Shown: positions 6,327-12,310 of the stretch, in pieces
How positions within the stretch are numbered: position 1 is the stretch's first letter
Layout: every line of letters starts with the position of its first letter
DNA from: Geobacter sp.
GTDB lineage: Bacteria > Desulfobacterota > Desulfuromonadia > Geobacterales > DSM-12255
DNA length: 12,310 nucleotides
Reading direction: 5' to 3'
Assembly: GCA_012026855.1 (NCBI GenBank)
Contig: VEOV01000316.1
Coordinates: forward strand, 1 to 12,310
Translations under genes and position numbers: made by a program
Notes under the pieces: generated by a model
Told to the model about the DNA's origin: nothing
Database searches by the model: none
The model's input: only the letters and a program-made list of their open reading frames with translations

Positions 6327-6786
6327 CCGGTCTTTTCCCTTTAATCATCCTGGTGAGCAGCCTGTCCAGTGACGAGGCGAACCGCTGCCGGTCCGTCAGG
6401 CTGAACTGTGCCGGTCCCCCCTGAACGAGGCCGTCGGCACGCAGCTCCATCATCAGGTCGCGCATGGCCAGACGCTCGCCGACATTCTCCTCGCTGTAGA
6501 GCTCACCGCGGGGATCCAGGGCCACGGCCCCCTTGGCAACAATCCGGGCCGCCAGCGGGATATCGGCGGTAATCACCAGATCCTGCATGGCAGCATGTTC
6601 GGCAATGTAGTCATCGGCCACATCGAAACCGTCCGCGACCACAATAGACTCGATCAGCCCGGTTTCATGCTTGGCAAGCTTCTTGTTGGCAACCAGGCTG
6701 ACCGGAATCTGCAGCCGCTCCGATGCCCTGAAGGCAATCTCCTTGATCACCCGCGGACAGGCATCAGCATCAATCCAGATTTTCAT
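6322..6786 (-). CDS. YaiI/YqxD family protein (DUF188)
   Basis: This 154-residue protein is close to the family's usual length of about 150. The N-terminal motif WIDADACP (4-11), VADGFDVADDYI, LVITADIPLAARIV, ALDPRGELYSEENVGERLAMRDLM and QFSLTDRQRFASSLDRLL are all hallmark blocks of the DUF188/YaiI family, which has a PIN-like fold with clustered acidic residues. A nuclease activity is suspected for the fold, but no function is firmly established. The start is the ATG at 6784-6786, with GGAGG just upstream and the protein beginning MKIWIDADACP; an in-frame extension 12 codons longer has no support. It runs in the same direction as the Bax-inhibitor-1-like gene, 55 bases away, and may share its transcript. 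Confidence 0.9.
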   Translation of the reverse strand: MKIWIDADACPRVIKEIAFRASERLQIPVSLVANKKLAKHETGLIESIVVADGFDVADDYIAEHAAMQDLVITADIPLAARIVAKGAVALDPRGELYSEENVGERLAMRDLMMELRADGLVQGGPAQFSLTDRQRFASSLDRLLTRMIKGKRPV

Positions 6787-6864
6787 TTTCCTCCAGCATA
6801 CCGGCAAATTACGGCAACTCATTCATCTTTTAATTTTAGCACCAGTATTGGCCATAAGTCCACC

Positions 6865-7473
6865 TCACAGCGCCCCACTCTTGTTCAGCAGGCTGAACAG
6901 AGCTTCGGCCAGCTTGCGGTAGCCGGCGGCATTGGGGTGGATATGGTCTGACTTGAGGGAGCCCTTCGCCATGATCGTTGCCAGGGTCTTGCTCTCCAGC
7001 GGCAGGTCAAACTCTTTGGCAATTTCTTCGTAAAGAGGGGGTGGTTTCAGGCTGAGATCAGGCGCCGGCACCGCCACCAGAATCACGGCAATTCCCTTCT
7101 CCCGGGCAAGCTTCACCATCCCCCGCAGATTATCGGCCAGCTGCCGCTGGTCAAGATGGCGCAGCAGGTCGTTCCCCCCATGGCAGAGGACCAGCAGCGC
7201 CGGCTTTTCCCGCTCCAGCAGCTCCGGCAGCCGCAGCAGCCCGTCAGCAGAGACTTCGCCCGGAATGCCGGCATTGACCACCCGTCGCGCAGTCAGCTGC
7301 GCCAGGTTCGCAGGATAGCTCTCCGCTTCGCTGGCGCCATAGCCGGCGGTCAGACTGTCGCCGAAAGCAAGAATCGTCGCAGAAGGGCTTAACGGCGGCA
7401 GCTGCGGCGACTTGCTGCAGGCATCTGTCAAGAGTAGGACGCTACAGGTCATGATGAGATAAAGCCATTTCAT
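6865..7473 (-). CDS. GDSL/SGNH-family esterase, TesA/arylesterase-like, exported
   Basis: This 202-residue SGNH hydrolase has its blocks in order: FGDSLTAGYG (nucleophile Ser40), NAGIPGEVSADGL (block II Gly), CHGGNDLLR (Asn101) and SDHIHPNAAGY (Asp176 and His179), so the catalytic set is complete. The arrangement matches TesA-type lysophospholipase/thioesterase/arylesterases, which hydrolyse ester or thioester substrates in the periplasm. The N-terminus (MKWLYLIMTCSVLLLTDACSKS) is a signal sequence. LTDAC with Cys19 is an imperfect lipobox, so lipoprotein anchoring is likely but not certain. The ATG at 7471-7473 is chosen because it starts the signal peptide and has AGGTG upstream; a longer in-frame version from a TTG at 7545 would spoil the signal. 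It lies 78 bases upstream of the YaiI-like gene. Confidence 0.88.
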   Translation of the reverse strand: MKWLYLIMTCSVLLLTDACSKSPQLPPLSPSATILAFGDSLTAGYGASEAESYPANLAQLTARRVVNAGIPGEVSADGLLRLPELLEREKPALLVLCHGGNDLLRHLDQRQLADNLRGMVKLAREKGIAVILVAVPAPDLSLKPPPLYEEIAKEFDLPLESKTLATIMAKGSLKSDHIHPNAAGYRKLAEALFSLLNKSGAL

Positions 7474-7560
7474 ACAACACCTATAAATGTTAACAGCTGT
7501 GAGCTTAGTACCACGAAGCAACCCTGTGTTTTGTGAGAACTTCAATTTTATGCAGTTTTA

Positions 7561-7863
7561 CTATTTATTTTCAGTTTGACTGTGTAGCTGCTTATCTATC
7601 AGTTCATTTAATTTTTTATCTCTGTCAGCTTGTAATCTATCGTCCTGTTTTTTTATATCCTTCAATGTCTCTGCACGTCTATCTTGCTCCATATCCTGAA
7701 TCATTAAACTTGGATTTCGTTGTCTCTGCTTAGAATCTTCATTATCAATAAAGTAAAAACTGCCACTATCTGTCCTTATAGGAGCTTCCTTACAGCCAGT
7801 CAGGCTGTAAATCAATGCAATTATTACCAAAAAACGTAGCACCACTTTCCATAGATCAGGCAT
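7561..7863 (-). CDS. Small putative lipoprotein of unknown function
   Basis: This 100-residue protein has a clear lipoprotein signal: a basic start, the hydrophobic core VVLRFLVIIALIYS and lipobox LTGC with Cys24. The mature part is very hydrophilic and charged. A segment of about 60 residues (KQRQRN...KQLHSQTENK) probably forms helix or coiled coil, and no catalytic motif is seen. The start is supported by GGAGG seven bases before the ATG. The coding sequence is much richer in A and T than its neighbours (runs of T and A through 7561-7780), hinting at recent acquisition or weak codon selection. No homologue is recognised. It lies 87 bases upstream of the esterase gene on the same strand. Confidence 0.72.
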   Translation of the reverse strand: MPDLWKVVLRFLVIIALIYSLTGCKEAPIRTDSGSFYFIDNEDSKQRQRNPSLMIQDMEQDRRAETLKDIKKQDDRLQADRDKKLNELIDKQLHSQTENK

Positions 7864-7903
7864 AAATTATCCTCCATTCACAAAGAAAACCAGGTCGTGA
7901 AAA

Positions 7904-7933
7904 ATCATTAGCTGCCATCGTCATTCAAGTCAA
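7904..7933 (-). promoter_or_regulatory. Candidate promoter of the small lipoprotein gene
   Basis: On the minus strand, TTGACT (7928-7933, five of six -35 positions) is followed 18 bases later by AATGAT (7904-7909, four of six -10 positions). This would place the start about 35 bases ahead of the lipoprotein ATG. It lies just after the putA terminator, where a new promoter is expected. Confidence 0.35.
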
Positions 7934-7953
7934 GGCCTAAAAACCTGGCCCGG

Positions 7954-7998
7954 CTATCAAAACAACAAGGGCCTCTGCATGATGCGGAGGCCCTTGTT
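7954..7998 (-). terminator. Strong intrinsic terminator downstream of putA
   Basis: AACAAGGGCCTCTGCA (7964-7979) pairs with 7983-7998 through 16 base pairs (one G-T), with a 3-base loop. On the minus strand the stem is followed by GTTTTG, giving a T-rich tail, so it ends the putA transcript about 20 bases after the stop. On the plus strand only ATTA follows, so it is mainly a minus-strand signal. Confidence 0.88.
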
Positions 7999-8019
7999 AT
8001 TAAGCAGTTGTGAAGTCAA

Positions 8020-11000
8020 TCAGCTCACCCAGTCATCATCTTCTTCGATGGGGGCAAAGCCGCGGCGCATGGTGTTCTCCGTGACCACCCGTGGGTCCAT
8101 GAAGTGCAGCAGGTAGTCTGGGCCGCCCGCCTTGGTGCCGACGCCGGACATTCTTGCCCCGCCGAACGGCTGCCGCTCCACCAGGGCACCGGTGTTGTTC
8201 CGGTTGATGTAGAGGTTGCCGACCCGCAGTTCGCGCCGCGCCTTGGTCAGGTGCTCCGGGCTGCGGCTGAAGATGCCGCCGGTGAGGGCGAATTTCGTCG
8301 AGTTGGCCCACTCGATGGCCTGGTCGAAATCCTTGGCGCGCATCACCGCCAGCACCGGGCCGAAGATCTCTTCCTGGGCCAGCCGGTGTTCCGGTCTGAT
8401 GCCGCCGATGATAGTCATGGGGACAAAGTAGCCGTCACCTTCCGGGATATCGCTCTTGTACAGCACCTTCCCTTCCTGTTCGCCGATGGCGATATACTCC
8501 AGGATGCTCTTCATCGCCTTGTCGTCGGCCACGGCCCCCATGTAATGAGCCGGGTCCTCCGAAGGGCCCACTTTGGTGGCCTTGGCCATGGAGACGAGCC
8601 GCTCGATGAAGCGGTCGTAGACGTCATCGAGCACGATGACCCGTGAGCAGGCGGAGCACTTCTGCCCCTGGAAGCCGAAGGCCGAATAGAGGATGTGGGG
8701 CACTGCCTCGTCCAGATCGGCATCGTCATCGATGATGACCGCATTCTTGCCCCCCATCTCGGCGATGATCTTCTTCACATTGGGCTGGCCCGGATGCACT
8801 TTGGCGGCTCGCTCCACAATGCGCAGGCCGATTTCCATGGAACCGGTGAAGGCGATCAGGGAGATGTCCGGATGATCGACCAGATAGTCCCCCATGACCG
8901 AGCCCCGGCCAGGGGTAAAGTTGAACACGCCGTCGGGCAGTCCGGCCTCCCGGAAGATCTCCACCAGGTGATGGCCGATGATGCCGGTAATGGCTGACGG
9001 CTTGAAGATGACCGGGTTGCCGGTGACAATGGCTGCCGAGGCCATCCCCATGCTGATCGCCAAGGGGAAGTTCCAGGGGGCGATGATGGCCGCCAGCCCT
9101 TTCGGTTCATAGAAGTAGTGATTGAGCTCACCCGGAGCATGGCCGACCCGCTGGGGTTTGCCGTAGCGGATCATCTCCCGGGCATAGTATTCGAGGAAGT
9201 CGATGGCCTCGGCCACGTCGGCATAGGCCTGGTCCCACTGCTTGCCGATCTCCAGCACCTGCCAGGCTGACAGCTCGAAAACTCTTCTCCGGGCCACTTC
9301 GGCAGCTTTGAGCAGGTAGCCTGCCCTGACTTCCGGCGGGGTGTCGCGCCAGGCCGGAAAAGCCGCCTTGGCCGCGGCCACAGCCTTTTCAACCTCGGGA
9401 ATGCCGGCCTGGCAGATTTTGCCCAGCACCTCGGACGGCTTGGCCGGGTTGACCGTCGGGATGGTGTCGCTGGTCACCACCTCTTTGCCGTTGATGTACA
9501 GAGGATAGGTCTTGCCCAGCCTGAAGCGCACCGAGGCGATCTCTTTGGGGAAAATTTCACGGTGGTCCTTTCTGGTAAAGTCCACCATGGTCATATTGGT
9601 GAAGGGTTGTAGGTTGCCGATCCCGGGCCGAACCTTCTTCGGTCTGGCGTCCCGCTCCTTCCGCTCCCGCTCAGCCGTCACGGCCGGGTCTTCCAGCAGC
9701 TTCTCTACTACAGCATCCCCGGCAAAGCTCTGGCGCAGGAACGACTCATTGGCGGTATTTTCCAGCAGGCGGCGAACCAGGTAGCCCATGCCGGGCACCA
9801 TGTCGCCGTAAGGGCAGTAGAGACGGACCCGGCCGGCGACCCGCTGGATCCCCTTGCGTACCGGTTCGGCCATGCCGTAGAGCACCTGGAACTCGTAGCG
9901 CTCCTCCGCCACGTTCAGCTCCCTGGCAATCTCCATCACCGCCGAGATGGTCCTGATGTTGTGGGAGGCACAGGCAAAGTGGCAGATGGCGCTGTTCTCC
10001 AGAATCCGGCGCGCCTGTCTTTCAAAGGCAGCGTCCGACTCAGCCTTGATGGTCCAGACCGGGATCTCCCAGTCGTTCTGTTTCGCCTTGACCGTCTCGT
10101 AATCCCAGTAAGCCCCCTTGACCAGCCGGATCGAAATCTGCACCTGCTCCTGCTTTGCCCAGGCCAGCAGTGCGTCCAGATCCCGGTCGGTGTCTTTCAG
10201 GTAGGCCTGCAGGACGATGCCGAGATGGGGATAGTCGCGGTACTTAAGCTTGAGACGGCGATAGACCTCAAGAATGATCTCCTTGTGGCGATAGGACTCC
10301 ATATCGATGCAGAGGAAACCGCCCAGTTCCATAGTCTTGACGAAGATCCGCTCCATCCGGTTCAGGATGGCAACCACCGACCCTTCGAAATCCTGGGGAT
10401 TGGCCAGGCAGAAAAGCGCAGTCGGCTTGACGGCAACGTTGACTTTCGGCGCATGGCCCCAGTCGAGGGAACCGCCACCCCCCAAGCCCTGCCAGCCGGA
10501 CTGCTCCTGCTGCAGAGCGGTGAGCAGCTCCAGATAGGTGTTCATGTAGACGTCCGCCTCTGCCTCGGAAAGAGTCGCTTCACCAAGAACATCGACAACC
10601 GCGGCAAAGCCCTCCTTGCGCAGCTTTTCCAGGTTCTTCACCGCTTCTTTGGTGTTCTCGCCGACGATAAACTGGCGGGCCATCTCCTGGATATTGCCGG
10701 TAATCGCCTTATTGAGCATGGCCCCGCCAAAGGAGCCGAGCATCCCGGCCACCTTGGCACCGGTGGAGAGGAAGGATGGCATATCCTTTTCAGCGCCGAA
10801 ATATTCCCGGATATGCTCGGTCAGAAGTCTGGGAGTGGTAAGGGAGGGAAACACGTCGACAAAACGGAACATCTGGATCTTGAACTGTTCGTTCTGCATG
10901 CTCCAGTCCATTACCTTCCCCATCCAGGCGCCCTTGTTGAACAGCGAAGGCTTCTCGCCGCTGATCGAGCCGAAAAAATCTTTCCCCCTGCTGATGATCC

Positions 11001-11022
11001 TGCTATTCAGGCCGTTTTCCAT
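8020..11022 (-). CDS. putA: Bifunctional proline dehydrogenase / L-glutamate gamma-semialdehyde dehydrogenase
   Basis: This 1000-residue enzyme converts proline to glutamate in two linked steps. The N-terminal ~150 residues are helical. The FAD-dependent proline dehydrogenase barrel (about 190-435) shows RLVKGAYWDYE (299-309), CASHNIRT (351-358), YGMAE (382-386) and YLVRRLLENTANESFLR, with substrate-binding Arg417, Arg418 and Glu421. The NAD-dependent aldehyde dehydrogenase domain (about 505-980) shows APWNFP (648-653), FTGS (725-728), catalytic Glu755 in AEMGGKN, catalytic Cys789 in GQKCS and EEIFGPV (884-890). Length and layout match type A PutA of Geobacter sulfurreducens, not the 1320-residue E. 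coli protein: there is no ribbon-helix-helix DNA-binding domain. Electrons from proline should go to the membrane quinone pool. ATG with AAAGGAG seven bases upstream. It is a single-gene unit with its own terminator, divergent from a GntR regulator. Confidence 0.96.
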   Translation of the reverse strand: MENGLNSRIISRGKDFFGSISGEKPSLFNKGAWMGKVMDWSMQNEQFKIQMFRFVDVFPSLTTPRLLTEHIREYFGAEKDMPSFLSTGAKVAGMLGSFGGAMLNKAITGNIQEMARQFIVGENTKEAVKNLEKLRKEGFAAVVDVLGEATLSEAEADVYMNTYLELLTALQQEQSGWQGLGGGGSLDWGHAPKVNVAVKPTALFCLANPQDFEGSVVAILNRMERIFVKTMELGGFLCIDMESYRHKEIILEVYRRLKLKYRDYPHLGIVLQAYLKDTDRDLDALLAWAKQEQVQISIRLVKGAYWDYETVKAKQNDWEIPVWTIKAESDAAFERQARRILENSAICHFACASHNIRTISAVMEIARELNVAEERYEFQVLYGMAEPVRKGIQRVAGRVRLYCPYGDMVPGMGYLVRRLLENTANESFLRQSFAGDAVVEKLLEDPAVTAERERKERDARPKKVRPGIGNLQPFTNMTMVDFTRKDHREIFPKEIASVRFRLGKTYPLYINGKEVVTSDTIPTVNPAKPSEVLGKICQAGIPEVEKAVAAAKAAFPAWRDTPPEVRAGYLLKAAEVARRRVFELSAWQVLEIGKQWDQAYADVAEAIDFLEYYAREMIRYGKPQRVGHAPGELNHYFYEPKGLAAIIAPWNFPLAISMGMASAAIVTGNPVIFKPSAITGIIGHHLVEIFREAGLPDGVFNFTPGRGSVMGDYLVDHPDISLIAFTGSMEIGLRIVERAAKVHPGQPNVKKIIAEMGGKNAVIIDDDADLDEAVPHILYSAFGFQGQKCSACSRVIVLDDVYDRFIERLVSMAKATKVGPSEDPAHYMGAVADDKAMKSILEYIAIGEQEGKVLYKSDIPEGDGYFVPMTIIGGIRPEHRLAQEEIFGPVLAVMRAKDFDQAIEWANSTKFALTGGIFSRSPEHLTKARRELRVGNLYINRNNTGALVERQPFGGARMSGVGTKAGGPDYLLHFMDPRVVTENTMRRGFAPIEEDDDWVS

Positions 11023-11080
11023 CCCTGTTCTCCTTTATCCAAGCCGATATCGCCAAACATATTCAAGCTCATTTTTCCCG

Positions 11081-11109
11081 AATCTAGCACCGCAGGCTGC
11101 TGTTGTCAA
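11081..11109 (-). promoter_or_regulatory. putA promoter
   Basis: On the minus strand, consensus TTGACA (11104-11109) and TAGATT (11081-11086, four of six) are separated by the optimal 17 bases. Transcription would start near 11074, giving a leader of about 50 bases before the putA ATG. The first two bases of the -35 box lie within the adjoining palindromic operator. Confidence 0.65.
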
Positions 11110-11122
11110 TGGTTAAACCATT
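11108..11122. promoter_or_regulatory. Probable GntR/FadR-type operator in the putA-regulator intergenic region
   Basis: AATGGTTAAACCATT is a perfect palindrome, with 7-base half-sites around one central base. Its core TGGT-N3-ACCA matches the operator style of the FadR subfamily (FadR, PdhR and relatives). It overlaps the -35 edge of the putA promoter by two bases. A further half-site (ACCATT, 11125-11130) follows. The divergent GntR/FadR gene 88 bases away is the obvious binder. Confidence 0.72.
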
Positions 11123-11197
11123 CTACCATTAACAGTTTACTTGCAATCAGTAAAACCGCGTGTTAGTTATGTATACGTTTTTTCCTTAAACATTATC

Positions 11198-11202
11198 AGG
11201 AG
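11198..11202 (+). promoter_or_regulatory. Ribosome binding site that fixes a TTG start for the GntR regulator
   Basis: AGGAG is followed by a seven-base spacer and then TTG at 11210-11212, after which the protein begins as FadR-family members do (FKPAKQNRIYEDVVEQI). No ribosome binding site supports the in-frame codon at 11141, whose extra 23 residues are unlike the family. Confidence 0.75.
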
Positions 11203-11209
11203 ATACCCA

Positions 11210-11926
11210 TTGTTCAAGCCAGCCAAGCAGAACCGCATCTATGAGGATGTTGTCGAGCAGATTCAGGAGGCCATTCTGGATGGAACTCTCAAGGTTGGGG
11301 AGCAGCTCCCGGCGGAACGCAAGCTGATCGAGATGTTCGGTGTCAGCCGCGGCACTCTGCGGGAGGCTTTGCGGGTTTTACAGCAGAAGGGGATGATTGA
11401 GATCAAGACCGGCGTTGCCGGCGGCTCCATCGTCAAAGGGATCTCCACCGACCAGATGAGTGAGAGCCTGGCGCTGCTGATCCGCTACCGGAAGGTTTCC
11501 CTGGAGCAGCTGGCCGAATTCCGTGAGGGAGTTGAAGGGCTGGTGGCCGCACTGGCCGCAGCCAGAGCAAGCAGTGATGACTGCAAAAGGCTGCAGCTGC
11601 TCCTGGATGAAGCAGGCGCCTTCCTCGCCGAAGGGGCTGACCGCTGGGACGATTTCATCAGAAAGGACGAGGAGATCCACCTGGCCATTGCCGAGGTCTC
11701 AGCAAACCAGATTCACATTTCCGTGTTGCGGACGATCTACGACAACATCCACACCTATTACGAAAACTATCTTGCCAAGGAAGAGCCGTTTCTTGTGGAG
11801 AACTACCGGGATCTGCAGGAGATGGTTGCCGCCGTCATCGCTCATGACAGTGACGCTGCCCAAAGGCTGACCAGGAAACATGTGCGGAAATTCAATCAGT
11901 ACATGCAGAAGAAGGGCGCTGTCTGA
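11210..11926 (+). CDS. GntR-family (FadR/FCD) transcriptional regulator, probably of putA
   Basis: This 238-residue regulator starts at a TTG. It has an N-terminal winged helix (about 8-75: IYEDVVEQIQEAILDGTLKVGEQLPAERKLIEMFGVSRGTLREALRVLQQKGMI), the standard GntR signature. A C-terminal all-helical FCD effector domain (about 98-230) has Asp153 and His157 in DEEIHLAI plus His212 and His224, the set expected for metal and carboxylate-ligand binding. Family members respond to small organic acids, so proline, glutamate or a breakdown product is a reasonable inferred ligand, though not demonstrated. It is divergent from putA with a perfect FadR-type palindrome between them, so it probably represses or activates putA and perhaps itself. 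Its own promoter is unclear (TTGCAA at 11141 with TAGTTA 17 bases on is weak). Its 3' end overlaps the convergent transporter gene by 35 bases. Confidence 0.9.
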   Translation: MFKPAKQNRIYEDVVEQIQEAILDGTLKVGEQLPAERKLIEMFGVSRGTLREALRVLQQKGMIEIKTGVAGGSIVKGISTDQMSESLALLIRYRKVSLEQLAEFREGVEGLVAALAAARASSDDCKRLQLLLDEAGAFLAEGADRWDDFIRKDEEIHLAIAEVSANQIHISVLRTIYDNIHTYYENYLAKEEPFLVENYRDLQEMVAAVIAHDSDAAQRLTRKHVRKFNQYMQKKGAV

Positions 11927-12310
11927 CCCCCTGCAGCGCATCCAGCGAATAGAGCAGTAAACCCAGCCAGATAAAACCGAAACTCACCAGACTCGACAGT
12001 TTGAACGGTTCGCGGTACAGCACCACGGCAATGAGGAAATGCATTGTGGGAGTTATGTACTGCAGAAAGCCGATGGTCGCCATCCTCAGTCTTCTGGCCG
12101 CCGCCGCGAACAGCAGTAGCGGAATGGAGGTCAGCAGTCCGGCGCTCACCAGCAGGATATCATTCTGCAGGCCGGTATAGAGGAAGCAGCCGGTCCCCTT
12201 CAGCTTGACAAAAACCAGATAAGAAAATGCTACCGGAAAGAGAATGAAGGTCTCCACTGCCAGGCCGGTGATGGCGTCAACACCGGTGGTCTTGCGCAGC
12301 AGCCCATAGG
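11892..12310 (-). CDS. RarD/EamA-family transporter, C-terminal part (5' end outside window)
   Basis: The frame is open to the window edge; 139 residues of the C-terminal half are visible and the internal GTG at 12257 is not the start. The sequence opens with YGLLRKTTGVDAITGLAVETFILFPVAF, a stretch typical of RarD proteins of the EamA/DMT superfamily. At least four hydrophobic segments follow: ILFPVAFSYLVFV, ILLVSAGLLTSIPLLLFAAAA, ATIGFLQYITPTMHFLIAVVLY and LVSFGFIWLGLLLYSL. The motif GFLQYITPTMHFLIAVVLYREPF is the second EamA repeat. RarD proteins are inner-membrane small-molecule permeases, originally linked to chloramphenicol resistance; the true substrate is unknown. The gene converges on the GntR regulator and overlaps its last 35 bases, including both stop codons. 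Confidence 0.88.
   Translation of the reverse strand, partial: YGLLRKTTGVDAITGLAVETFILFPVAFSYLVFVKLKGTGCFLYTGLQNDILLVSAGLLTSIPLLLFAAAARRLRMATIGFLQYITPTMHFLIAVVLYREPFKLSSLVSFGFIWLGLLLYSLDALQGVRQRPSSACTD

Noticed and set aside
5676..6344. 222-residue plus-strand open frame opposite the Bax-inhibitor-1-like gene
   Set aside because: The composition (Asp/Gly/His/Gln repeats) is the mirror of hydrophobic membrane codons; not a gene.
6787..6822. N-terminal extension of the YaiI-like protein to 166 residues
   Set aside because: The family starts at MKIWIDADACP, and GGAGG sits immediately before that ATG.
7474..7545. N-terminal extension of the GDSL esterase from a TTG at 7545
   Set aside because: It would place 24 extra residues before the signal peptide; the ATG at 7471-7473 gives a normal export signal.
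9961..11166. 401-residue plus-strand open frame opposite putA
   Set aside because: It is fully antisense to a strongly supported enzyme gene, has no domain, and runs through the putA promoter and operator. It is a GC-skew artefact.
11141..11209. N-terminal extension of the GntR regulator from 11141
   Set aside because: It lacks a ribosome binding site and overlaps likely promoter and operator DNA; the TTG at 11210 has AGGAG at ideal spacing.

Overview
The window looks like chromosomal DNA from a Geobacter-like bacterium (Desulfuromonadia). This is inferred from four things: a 1000-residue PutA without a DNA-binding domain, close in length and layout to the Geobacter sulfurreducens enzyme; a LexA operator resembling the motif described for G. 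sulfurreducens; moderately high GC; and the overall gene content. No rRNA, tRNA, CRISPR array, transposase or phage gene is visible. Most of the window is ordinary core genome, and the interest lies in its regulatory sites and small genes.

Layout. Bases 2-2284 (+) hold the 3' part of a secreted lipase-like protein with an Ig-like domain, an alpha/beta hydrolase domain and an intrinsic terminator. A stand-alone SCP-2 sterol-carrier-like protein follows (2362-2667, +). Between it and the convergent dinB lies a ~185-nt imperfect palindrome (2673-2857) that would fold into one long hairpin. Bases 2902-5005 (-) form a compact SOS operon: lexA, a small DUF6504-like gene, then dinB (DNA polymerase IV). 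A near-consensus Geobacter-type LexA operator sits over the lexA start codon.

Bases 5088-6266 (-) form a second tight operon: a Bax-inhibitor-1 (YccA-type) membrane protein, a 61-residue cysteine-rich protein and an antibiotic-biosynthesis-monooxygenase-fold protein. Upstream on the same strand are a YaiI/DUF188 protein (6322-6786), a GDSL/SGNH esterase with a lipoprotein-like signal (6865-7473) and an AT-rich orphan lipoprotein (7561-7863).

Bases 8020-11022 (-) encode bifunctional PutA (proline dehydrogenase plus glutamate-semialdehyde dehydrogenase), followed by a strong terminator. Divergent from it is a GntR/FadR-family regulator (11210-11926, +, TTG start). Their shared intergenic region carries a perfect 15-bp palindrome with the FadR-type core TGGT-N3-ACCA, abutting the -35 box of a good putA promoter. 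This suggests local control of proline catabolism by the regulator, replacing the autoregulatory domain that PutA lacks. The window closes with the C-terminal part of a RarD/EamA transporter (11892-12310, -), whose 3' end overlaps that of the regulator by 35 bp.

No clearly new system was found. The best leads are the long hairpin element, the lexA-small gene-dinB cassette with its start-codon operator, and the putA/GntR operator.
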